Shown: positions 1-6,505 of the stretch, piece after piece
How positions within the stretch are numbered: the first letter of the stretch is position 1
How the letters are laid out: the number at the start of each line of letters is the position of its first letter
NCBI GenBank assembly: GCA_013696385.1
Contig: JACCYR010000374.1
Location: forward strand, 1 to 6,719
Length of the DNA: 6,719 bases
Direction of reading: 5' to 3'
DNA from: Acidobacteriota bacterium
Lineage (GTDB): Bacteria; Acidobacteriota; Blastocatellia; Pyrinomonadales; Pyrinomonadaceae
Notes under the pieces: model-generated
Seen by the model: only the letters and a program-made list of their open reading frames with translations
What the model was told of the DNA's origin: nothing
Databases searched by the model: none
Made by a program: the position numbers and the translations under genes

Positions 1-2
1 CG

Positions 3-2617
3 CCCGCTGAGCGCGTCTCTTTTCTCGACAAAGTTTGCGCCGACGATGCGGACACGCGCCGCGAAGTCGAATCGCTTTTGGCTTCTTACGACGGCGCGGA
101 AAGTTTTATGGACCCGCCGTCGGCAAAGTCGCAGACATCATCGAAAGCAACGTCAAGCAACTCGGAAAAGGCAGATGTTTCGGGCATTACGAGATTATCG
201 AACAACTCGGCGCGGGCGGAATGGGCGAAGTTTATCTTGCCACAGACAAAAAACTCGACCGACGAGTTGCCGTTAAAATTCTCAACGAAAAATTCAGCCG
301 CGACCAGTCGAATCTCCGACGCTTTACACAAGAAGCGAAAGCCGTTTCCGCTTTGAATCATCCGAACATTTTGGTAGTTCACGAAATCGGCGAAGCGGGC
401 GATGTGCATTTTATCGTGTCGGAATTTGTCGAAGGCAAAACCTTGCGCGAAATTCTCAACCAATCGCCGTTGAAATTGTCGGAAGTTTTAGATTTTTCAA
501 TTCAAATCGCCAACGCTTTGACCGCCGCGCACACGGCAAACATCGTTCACCGCGACATCAAACCCGAAAATATCATCGTGCGTCCCGACGGTTATGTGAA
601 GATTCTGGATTTCGGTTTGGCGAAACTCGTCGGACAACAAAAATCGCTCATCGGTTTGGAAGACGAAACCGCCCAACAAAACAACACGGCAAAAGGCGTG
701 ATTTTGGGAACGGTCAAATATATGTCGCCCGAACAAGCGAAAGGTGAACGGGTTGACAAGCGAACCGATATTTTCAGCTTCGGCGTTTTAATTTATGAAA
801 TGATTGCGGGCAGAACGCCTTTTGCAAGCGATTCGATGTCGGAAACTTTTGCGAATTTGATAAACAAAGAGCCGCAGCCGCTTTCGCGTTTTGCCGAAGG
901 CGTGCCGGACGAATTGCGAAGAATCGTTTCCAAAATGCTCCGCAAAAACAAAGATGAGCGTTATCAAACGATGAAAGGATTACTCGCCGATTTGAAGGAA
1001 TTGAAGGAAAATTTAAGTTTTGAAGAAAAGTTGGAACGCTCCGCTCCGCCCAAAGCCGAAAACGCAACCACGATTTTACAAGCGACAACGGGCGACGAGA
1101 ATCAGCAAACTGCCGAAACGCTGCACAGTTTTTCGCAGCAAATTAAACAGCATAAACTGCTTGCTGCGTTTGCGCTCGTTGCTTTGCTCGTCGGCGCAAT
1201 TGGTTTTGGCTATTATTTTTTCTACACGAAAAAAACGGTTTTGAGTGCGGACAGCAAAAAATCAATCGCCGTTCTACCGTTTGTTAATGAAAGCGGCAAT
1301 GCGGATGTTGAATATCTGTCGGACGGAATGACCGAAACGCTCATCAGCAGTTTGTCGCAACTGCCAACCCTTTCGGTCAAAGCCCGCTCATCCGTCTTTC
1401 GCTATAAAGGCAAAGAAACTAATGCCAAAATAATCGGCAAAGAGCTAAACGTGCAGGCAATTGTTCACGGGCGCGTCGTGCAGCGCGGACAAGATTTGAC
1501 TTTGTATATCGAGCTGGTTGACGCGCAGACGGAAAATGTTTTGTGGAAAGAGAATTACAACAAACCGATGACGAATCTGATCGCCTTGCAGAACGAGATT
1601 GCCCGCGATGTCTCAAACAAGCTAGAAACGAAACTATCAGGAGCAGACGAGCAACACTTGGCAAAAAATTACACTGAAAACACGGAAGCCTATCAGCTTT
1701 ATCTCAAGGGGCGTTATCACTGGAACAAACGAACACCGCAGGATTTGCAGAAAGCAATCGAGTATTTTCAGCAGGCTATCGCGCTTGACCCGAACTATGC
1801 GCTCGCCTTTACCGGACTCGCCGATGCTCACGCGCTTGTTTCTAACTACGGCGGCGCATCGCCGCGTGAAACGAAGCCGAAAGCGCGGGAAGCCGCGCTG
1901 AAAGCCTTATCACTCGATGACCGATTAGCCGAAGCGCACACCGCACTCGGTACTATTCTAGGGGATTACGACTACGACTTTGCCGGAGCTGAACGCGAAT
2001 TCAAACGTGCTATCGAACTGAATCCGAATTACACGACGGCTCATCAGTTTTACGGCGAACTGCTCTCTTATCGTGGCAGACACGAAGAAGCGTTTGCCGA
2101 ATTTCGGCGGGCGTTGGAGATTGACCCGCTCTCGCTCATCTTAAACAGAACATATGGTGAAAGCCTGCTCTTCGCCCGACAATACGATGAAGCCATCGCA
2201 CAACTAAACAAAACAGTTGAGTTGGATGCCAATTTCGCGTCGGTGCATGTTAGCCTTAGCACGGTTTATCAATTGAAAGACGACTATGCCGGGAGCGTCG
2301 AAGAGATTGCCAAATTTCAAGAACTAATCGGCGAACAACAAAATGCGGCACTAATGCGAGAGAGTTTTGTTCAAGGCGGTTGGGAAGGATATTTGCGAGC
2401 AATGACCGGGACGCGCCGACCGGTTAATTTACCGGCGTATATTATAGCGACATTCCACGCGGAACTCGGCGAAAAAGACAAGGCATTTGCCGAACTGAAC
2501 AAGTCTTACGAAAACCGCGAATACTTTATGGTTCTGCTGAGAGTTGACCCGCGCCTTGATTCTTTGCGCGATGACCCGCGCTTTGTTGAAATTATCAAAC
2601 GAATGAATCTTGATTAA
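3..2617 (+). CDS. Membrane Ser/Thr protein kinase with TolB-like and TPR domains; 5' partial, frameshifted near 125-128
   Basis: Phosphorylates protein Ser/Thr; substrate unknown. Codons are numbered from a TTG at 35, where the open kinase frame could nominally begin. Seen: glycine loop LGAGGMGEVY (59-67), VAVK lysine K81, HRDIKPEN (172-179), DFG (192-194), SPE (231-233) and TDIFSFG (244-250), so all catalytic residues are present. One membrane segment follows (about 375-397), then a TolB/FlgO-like domain (about 409-510, starting IAVLPF) and TPR-like repeats from about 554 to the end. This predicts a cytoplasmic kinase with an extracytoplasmic sensor or scaffold half. The first 31 codons of this frame resemble nothing, and TTG 35 is the only possible start before the glycine loop. 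In frame 3, positions 3-128 encode the known family leader (PAER..FLDKVC, REVESLLAS, FMDPPSAK). The gene therefore starts left of the window and changes frame. Kinase identity is very sure; the 5' structure is less so. Confidence 0.93.
123..130 (+). other. Apparent -1 frameshift site inside the kinase gene
   Basis: The leader is read in frame 3 as TCG GCA AAG (120-128), and the kinase frame resumes at GTC 128-130 (VADIIE). Adding one A to the AAA run at 125-127 would give an uninterrupted ...PPSAK-VADIIE.... A ribosome slipping back one base on A-AAG would give the same product. I see no convincing stimulatory structure or Shine-Dalgarno-like element nearby, so a one-base deletion or a read error in the A run is the simpler reading. 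Confidence 0.75.
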
Positions 2618-2647
2618 CAAAAGTATTTGCACAAAGGTAAAAGTTAA

Positions 2648-2866
2648 GAACTGCGTCCGCATCTTTGTGCTTCGGGCATCAATCACGGCGCAAATCTCGG
2701 CGACGACGCAACTTATTCGGGAACGGTTGCCGGTGCGCTGGAATCAACAATTTTAGGCGTTCCAGGACTAGCGTTTAGTTTGGTGGCAAACAGAAATCAG
2801 GATTTTACCGAATCGGCGAAAGTTGCAAGACGAATGACGGAAAAGGCTTTAAAAGAAGATTTGCCT
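2648..2866 (+). pseudogene. surE: surE remnant (5'/3'-nucleotidase SurE, central third only)
   Basis: SurE is a metal-dependent survival nucleotidase of about 250 residues. This frame, opened by a TAA at 2645-2647, reads RPHLCASGINHGANLGDD, then TYSGTVAGALES, ILGVPGLAFSLV and ARRMTEKALKEDLP. It matches the SurE core around the conserved SGIN..GxNLGDDvxYSGTVAAAxEG motif, roughly E. coli residues 80-150 as I recall them. The N-terminal third, with the DD metal ligands, is absent. The C-terminal third is replaced by glycerate kinase sequence, although the frame stays open to a TAA at 2891-2893. There is no ATG before a methionine late in the fragment (2834). It cannot make a working enzyme and is a doubly truncated remnant. 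Its place upstream of pcm fits the conserved surE-pcm order. The family call is sure; pseudogene status assumes correct assembly. Confidence 0.88.
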
Positions 2867-3011
2867 GATTGTCATCGCGCCGTCGGGCTTTAAGGAAAGT
2901 TTGAGCGCGGAAGAAGCGACGAAGATTATCGCCAAGGGACTCCGCAAAGTTTTCAAAGATGCGGAAATTACGGAAATAATTTTGGAAAATCTGTTTTTCT
3001 TTTCGGAATAG
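2853..3011 (+). pseudogene. Glycerate kinase remnant (N-terminal ~40 codons)
   Basis: After a TAA at 2850-2852 this frame reads KKICLIVIAPSGFKESLS, then AEEATKIIAKGLRKVF and KDAEITEI, and ends LENLFFFSE before TAG (3009-3011). The IAPSGFKESLSAEE..GLRKVFKDAEI block is the N-terminus of GlxK/GarK-type glycerate kinases, which phosphorylate D-glycerate and are usually about 370-430 residues long. The next expected family motif, a DGGEGT-like loop, is missing. The last ~10 residues look unrelated, so homology ends near 2976. No ATG, GTG or TTG lies in a sensible start position. The fragment overlaps the end of the surE remnant in a different frame, which marks a direct junction of the two genes. 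The call rests on a short stretch, but the motif is distinctive. Confidence 0.78.
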
Positions 3012-3061
3012 CTGATAGATAATAAATGACAACTAAAATCTCAATATCTATCAGTTATTTT
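3007..3061 (+). terminator. Long imperfect hairpin, possible terminator
   Basis: Bases 3007-3021 pair with 3045-3059 around a 23-nt loop, giving 15 pairs: 14 Watson-Crick and one G.U (3011-3055). The perfect core is CTGATAGAT/ATCTATCAG (3012-3020/3046-3054). T residues (3058-3061) end and follow the 3' arm. The stem is AT-rich and the loop is long, so it is not a textbook rho-independent terminator. It could also be a small palindromic repeat remnant. The glycerate kinase fragment's stop codon lies in the 5' arm. The pairing is certain; the function is not. Confidence 0.45.
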
Positions 3062-3110
3062 CTGTCCTCTATTTCGAAATAACTAGCCTGTTTTATTTCT
3101 GTAAAAGAAA

Positions 3111-3179
3111 ATCTTCAAAAAATCCGGGTTTGTCCGTGTCAATCTGTGGTTTCATTCCTTGCGTCTTCGCGTTAAAATT
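3111..3179. repeat. Interspersed-repeat-like intergenic block with ~10-nt periodicity
   Basis: From 3121 to 3150 three successive 10-base units share T, C, G and G at unit positions 3, 4, 6 and 8 (cores TCCGGG, TCCGTG, TCTGTG). A second part has two GCGT words 8 bases apart (3161-3164 and 3169-3172). From memory, blocks combining TCCGTGTCAATCTGTGG with GCGTCTTCGCGTT-like sequence recur between genes in several environmental phyla. I cannot count copies here. The block ends just before the pcm start, so it may lie in the pcm leader. Confidence 0.5.
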
Positions 3180-3190
3180 TATTTAAAGAT

Positions 3191-3865
3191 ATGCCAACAA
3201 ATCTGAAACTCAAAGACGAATACGAAATACCGCGCGAGCGAATGGTTACGCTGTTGCGCGAGCATTACAAAATCGCCGACGGAAATGTCTTGCGCGTAAT
3301 GAGCGAAGTTCCGCGCCACCTTTTTGTTCCCGAAGCCTTAAAATCTCAAGCCTACAAAGACAACGCGCTTCCGATTGCCGCTAATCAAACTATTTCACAG
3401 CCTTTTATTGTCGCCCGAATGACCGAGCTTTTGGAACTTGCGCCGGAGTCGAAGGTTTTGGAAATCGGTGCTGGTTCGGGTTATCAAACCGCGATTCTGG
3501 CGCGGCTGGCAAACAAGGTTTTTGCGATTGAAAGAGTTCCGCAGCTTGCCGCCGAAGCGCAGGAACGCTTGCAAAAACTTGGGATTCAAAATGTAACTTT
3601 GCGTTGCGGAGACGGCACAAACGGTTGGGAAACTTACGCGCCGTTTGACGGAATTCTGGTCGCGGCGGGCAGTCCGACAATACCCGAGCCGCTTGTAAAT
3701 CAACTAGAAATCGGCGGACGGCTTGTTATTCCCATCGGGCAAGACCAAAAATCGCAAAATTTAATCCGCGTTATACGTATGCCGCAAGGCTTTCAGACGG
3801 AAAATTTTGGCGCGTGTGCGTTTGTGCCGCTGATTGGCGAACACGGTTGGCGAAATAATCAATAA
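3191..3865 (+). CDS. pcm: Protein-L-isoaspartate O-methyltransferase
   Basis: Cytoplasmic repair enzyme that uses S-adenosylmethionine to methylate isoaspartyl residues in aged proteins so they can revert to aspartate. The 224 residues match the usual 205-230. Seen in order: RHLFVPEA (42-50); the substrate and catalytic segment PIAANQTISQPFIVARM (61-77, catalytic-type Ser69); SAM motif I VLEIGAGSGYQT (89-100); the acidic residue after strand 2, E114 in AIERVP; PFDGILVAAGSPTIPEPLV (151-169); GGRLVIPIG (175-183); and the C-terminal FVPLIGEHGW (211-220). The family usually has GxG before QTIS, and here it is A-A-N. The start at ATG 3191 gives the typical short lead before RERMV; Met18 (3242) is a less likely alternative. 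Only a weak AAAG precedes the start. Upstream lies the surE remnant, its usual partner; clpA follows after 85 bases. Confidence 0.96.
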   Translation: MPTNLKLKDEYEIPRERMVTLLREHYKIADGNVLRVMSEVPRHLFVPEALKSQAYKDNALPIAANQTISQPFIVARMTELLELAPESKVLEIGAGSGYQTAILARLANKVFAIERVPQLAAEAQERLQKLGIQNVTLRCGDGTNGWETYAPFDGILVAAGSPTIPEPLVNQLEIGGRLVIPIGQDQKSQNLIRVIRMPQGFQTENFGACAFVPLIGEHGWRNNQ

Positions 3866-3950
3866 AAGAGTGTATATTTAAAAGCTGGATTGATTACAAA
3901 GGCAAACCTTTATTGAACGAATACAACAAATAGTTTTTATTTTTAAATGT
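3866..3950 (+). promoter_or_regulatory. AT-rich pcm-clpA spacer; weak promoter candidate, no Shine-Dalgarno
   Basis: This 85-base gap is strongly AT-rich. It has a small hairpin, AAAGG/CCTTT (3898-3902/3907-3911), too weak and without a T-tract to be a terminator. TTGAAC (3913-3918) and TTTTAT (3935-3940), 16 bases apart, could be poor -35/-10 boxes. They would put the transcript start almost at the clpA ATG. No purine-rich ribosome site precedes the ATG. Read-through from pcm is equally possible. I see no clear heat-shock promoter or repressor site. Confidence 0.25.
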
Positions 3951-6209
3951 ATGTTGACTAGAGAATTAGAAGAAACAGTAAGTTACGCGCTTGAAGAAGC
4001 CGTCAGGCACAAACACGAATACGTTACCTTAGAGCATTTGCTTTTTGCTCTGCTTGAAGACAATGCGGCGCGGGATGTTTTGTACAATTGTGGTGCGAGG
4101 ATTGAAGAAATTGCCAAATCACTCGAAGATTATTTCGCGGACGTTTTGGAAAAAATGCCTGCCAAGACGCAGATGATGCCCGAACTGACTTCGACGTTTC
4201 AAGCGACAATTCAATACGCAATTTTGCAGGCGCAAGGCAGCGGTCAGCAAGCTGTCGACGGCGGAAATATCCTTGCCGCACTTTATCAAGCCGAGCAGAG
4301 TTACGCCGTTTATCTGCTACAACAGCAAGGCGTTACGCGGCTTGATATTTTGAATTACATCGCGCACGGCATCTCGAAAATTGACAGTGGTTTTTCGTTT
4401 GACGGCGTTGGCGAAGGAATCGAAGACGAGGAATTTGCCGAAGAACACGCTTTAGGCAGTAAAAAGAAAAAGCCGCTCGAATCTTTTACCGTCGAACTGG
4501 TGGCGAAAGCCGCCAAAGGCGAGATTGACCCGATAATTGGGCGCGGAGCGGAAATCGAACGGACGATTCAAGTCCTGTGTCGGCGCAAGAAAAACAATCC
4601 GCTTTATGTCGGTGAACCCGGTGTCGGCAAGACGGCTTTGGCGGAAGGTTTAGCACTCAAAATCAGCGAAGGAAATGTGCCGGAAGTCTTGAAAGAGGCG
4701 AAGATTTTCGCGCTTGATATGGGCGCGGTAGTGGCGGGAACTCGTTATCGCGGCGATTTTGAACAGCGTTTTAAAGCCATTATTAATGATTTGCACAAAG
4801 AGGAAAACGCGATTTTGTTCATTGACGAGATTCACACGATTGTCGGCGCAGGTGCGGTTTCCGGCGGCGCGATGGACGCTTCAAACATCTTGAAACCCGC
4901 GCTTGCCGACGGAGCTTTGCGCTGTATCGGTTCGACCACTTACGCGGAATACAAAGCCGCGTTTGAACGCGACAGAGCGTTAGCCAGACGCTTTCAAAAA
5001 ATCGAAATCGGCGAGCCGACGATTGACGAAACTTACGAAATTTTAAAAGGCTTGAAGAAATTTTACGAAGAACATCACGGCGTAAAATACTCGGACGAAT
5101 CTTTGAAAGTTGCTGCCGAACTCGCCGGAAAATACATCAACGACCGCCACTTGCCCGACAAAGCGATTGACGTGATTGACGAAGTTGGCGCGGCAACAAA
5201 ACTGCTTACGGAAGACAAACGCCCGAAAATGATTTCCGTTTCGATGGTTGAAAACACGATTGCGCGAATGGCGAAGATTCCGCCGAAAACCGTCGTCGCC
5301 GACGAAAAGGACAGATTAAAAACGCTTCGACCGGATTTGAAGGAAGTAATTTTTGGGCAAGATGACGCGATTGATAAAATCGTGGATGCAATTCAAATTT
5401 CCCGCGCAGGTTTGGGACACGAAACAAAACCTGTCGGCTCGTTTCTGTTTTCAGGTCCGACGGGCGTTGGCAAAACCGAATTATCGAAACAATTGGCGGA
5501 ACAACTCGGCATCGAATTTATGCGCTACGACATGAGCGAATACGCCGAACCGCACACGGTTTCGCGCCTCATCGGCGCGCCGCCCGGCTACGTCGGCTTT
5601 GACCAAGGCGGCTTGCTGACCGAAGCGATTATGCGAACGCCGCACGCCGTTCTGGTTTTAGACGAAATCGAAAAAGCGCATCCGAATCTTTTCAACCTTC
5701 TTTTGCAAGTGATGGATTCGGCGACCTTGACCGACAACAACGGCAAAAAAGCGGATTTTCGCAACGTGATTTTGATTATGACGACCAATGCGGGCGCACG
5801 CGAACTCTCAAGTGGTGGTGTCGGCTTCCGCAATCAAAGCGAAACGAAAGGACAAGCGAAAGGCGCAATCGAACGCACATTTTCGCCCGAATTCCGCAAT
5901 CGCCTTGACGCTTGGGTGCCGTTCAAGGCTTTGGATTTGGAAAACATCAAGTTGATTGTTGATAAATTCATCAAGGAATTAAACGGGCAATTAGCCGAAA
6001 AGCGTGTTCTTGTCCAATTGACCGAAGAAGCAAAAGAATGGTTATCGAAAAACGGTTTTGACGGCAAATACGGAGCGCGTCCGATGGCGCGTTTGATTCA
6101 CGATAAAATCAAGCAGCCGCTTGCCCACGAAATCCTGTTCGGCAAATTAACCGACGGCGGAAGCGTTTCGGTTGAGGAGAAGGACGGCGAATTGGTTTTG
6201 AATTTTTGA
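3951..6209 (+). CDS. clpA: ATP-dependent Clp protease ATP-binding subunit ClpA
   Basis: Hexameric AAA+ unfoldase that feeds proteins into the ClpP peptidase in the cytoplasm. At 752 residues it is close to the ~758 of E. coli ClpA and lacks the long middle coiled coil of ClpB. Seen: Clp N-domain from MLTRELE, with HEYVTLEHLLFALL (22-35); D1 Walker A GEPGVGKT (221-228), pore loop RYRGDF (265-270), Walker B ILFIDE (288-293), arginine region ARRF (345-348); D2 Walker A GPTGVGKT (502-509), pore loop GYVGF (546-550), Walker B VLVLDE (567-572), EFRNRLD (647-653) and sensor 2 GAR (708-710). VGF (624-626) sits where the IGL/IGF loop that docks ClpP is found, so it should partner ClpP rather than act alone like ClpB. 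ATG 3951 gives the canonical N-terminus. The adaptor gene clpS, often adjacent, is absent here. Both ATPase sites look intact. Confidence 0.96.
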   Translation: MLTRELEETVSYALEEAVRHKHEYVTLEHLLFALLEDNAARDVLYNCGARIEEIAKSLEDYFADVLEKMPAKTQMMPELTSTFQATIQYAILQAQGSGQQAVDGGNILAALYQAEQSYAVYLLQQQGVTRLDILNYIAHGISKIDSGFSFDGVGEGIEDEEFAEEHALGSKKKKPLESFTVELVAKAAKGEIDPIIGRGAEIERTIQVLCRRKKNNPLYVGEPGVGKTALAEGLALKISEGNVPEVLKEAKIFALDMGAVVAGTRYRGDFEQRFKAIINDLHKEENAILFIDEIHTIVGAGAVSGGAMDASNILKPALADGALRCIGSTTYAEYKAAFERDRALARRFQKIEIGEPTIDETYEILKGLKKFYEEHHGVKYSDESLKVAAELAGKYINDRHLPDKAIDVIDEVGAATKLLTEDKRPKMISVSMVENTIARMAKIPPKTVVADEKDRLKTLRPDLKEVIFGQDDAIDKIVDAIQISRAGLGHETKPVGSFLFSGPTGVGKTELSKQLAEQLGIEFMRYDMSEYAEPHTVSRLIGAPPGYVGFDQGGLLTEAIMRTPHAVLVLDEIEKAHPNLFNLLLQVMDSATLTDNNGKKADFRNVILIMTTNAGARELSSGGVGFRNQSETKGQAKGAIERTFSPEFRNRLDAWVPFKALDLENIKLIVDKFIKELNGQLAEKRVLVQLTEEAKEWLSKNGFDGKYGARPMARLIHDKIKQPLAHEILFGKLTDGGSVSVEEKDGELVLNF

Positions 6210-6217
6210 TTTCGCGT

Positions 6218-6505
6218 ATGATTTTTCAATTGCAAGGCGTTGAATTTGAATGGGACGAAGAAAAATATGCGGCGAATTTACGAAAACACGGTGTAAAATT
6301 TGAAATAGCCGCCGAAGTTTTCTTTGACCCGTTCTTTCAAACTGGCGATGCTTCGGTTGGAGAAGAAAAACGCGAATACATAATCGGTTACAGCTTTTCG
6401 GAAAAACTTTTCCTTGTCGTTTTTGTGGAAAGAGGCATAAGAACAAGAATCATCTCGCCGCGAACGGTTTCGCCGACGGAAAGAAAACTTTATGAAGAAT
6501 CCTGA
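6218..6505 (+). CDS. brnT: BrnT-family ribonuclease toxin
   Basis: Small toxin of the BrnT/BrnA type II system; known BrnT is a RelE-fold ribonuclease that halts translation and is neutralised by its antitoxin. The 95 residues match the family's ~90-100. Seen: VEFEWDEEKYAANLRKHGV (8-26), the family's FEWD..K...N..KHGV signature; FEIAAEVFFDPFF; the EEKREYIIGYS middle; and the C-terminal RTRIISPRTVSPTERKLYEE, matching the usual R.RIISAR.....ER..YE. ATG 6218 is chosen. A TTG at 6206 would overlap the clpA stop and add four residues that add no homology. There are 8 bases between the clpA stop and this ATG and no clear Shine-Dalgarno, so translation may be coupled to clpA. Catalytic activity is inferred from the family. 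Symbol given by family; strain-specific function unknown. Confidence 0.87.
   Translation: MIFQLQGVEFEWDEEKYAANLRKHGVKFEIAAEVFFDPFFQTGDASVGEEKREYIIGYSFSEKLFLVVFVERGIRTRIISPRTVSPTERKLYEES
6478..6483 (+). promoter_or_regulatory. Likely ribosome binding site of the antitoxin gene
   Basis: GGAAAG lies 8 bases before the ATG at 6492, inside the toxin coding sequence. It is the most plausible Shine-Dalgarno-like element at any start in this window, where the other genes have weak or none. It supports 6492 as the antitoxin start and would let the antitoxin be translated independently of the toxin. Confidence 0.35.

Noticed and set aside
35..127. TTG at 35 as the start of the kinase protein
   Set aside because: The 31 codons it adds show no family similarity, while another frame over the same bases encodes the known leader. 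The residues are read out of frame.
86..463. Reverse-strand open frame opposite the kinase (also 497-736, 774-1088, 1419-1664)
   Set aside because: Composition follows the codons of the kinase on the other strand, no domain is recognisable and the kinase is clearly coding.
2629..2670. 8-base inverted repeat GCACAAAG/CTTTGTGC after the kinase stop, as a terminator
   Set aside because: The loop is 26 nt, there is no T-tract, and the 3' arm lies in surE-derived coding sequence, so it is probably chance.
2618..3190. A mobile element or CRISPR-like array as the cause of the gap
   Set aside because: There is no transposase, no terminal repeats flanking the debris, and no regularly spaced repeat-spacer pattern; the contents are gene fragments plus one hairpin and one short repeat block.
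3395..3703. Reverse-strand frames opposite pcm, and 2805-3032 opposite the gene debris
   Set aside because: No recognisable motif; the + strand holds Pcm or SurE/glycerate kinase similarity over the same bases.
3951..6209. ClpB or ClpC instead of ClpA
   Set aside because: The length of 752, the lack of a long middle coiled coil and the VGF docking loop fit ClpA; ClpB lacks the docking loop and ClpC has a UVR-type insert.
6206..6217. TTG at 6206 as the toxin start
   Set aside because: It overlaps the clpA stop and adds only four residues; ATG 6218 is in frame, is a better start and keeps the full family domain.
6147..6446. Reverse-strand frame of 99 codons opposite the clpA end and the toxin
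   Set aside because: The + strand is explained by ClpA and BrnT family matches, and this frame shows no domain.
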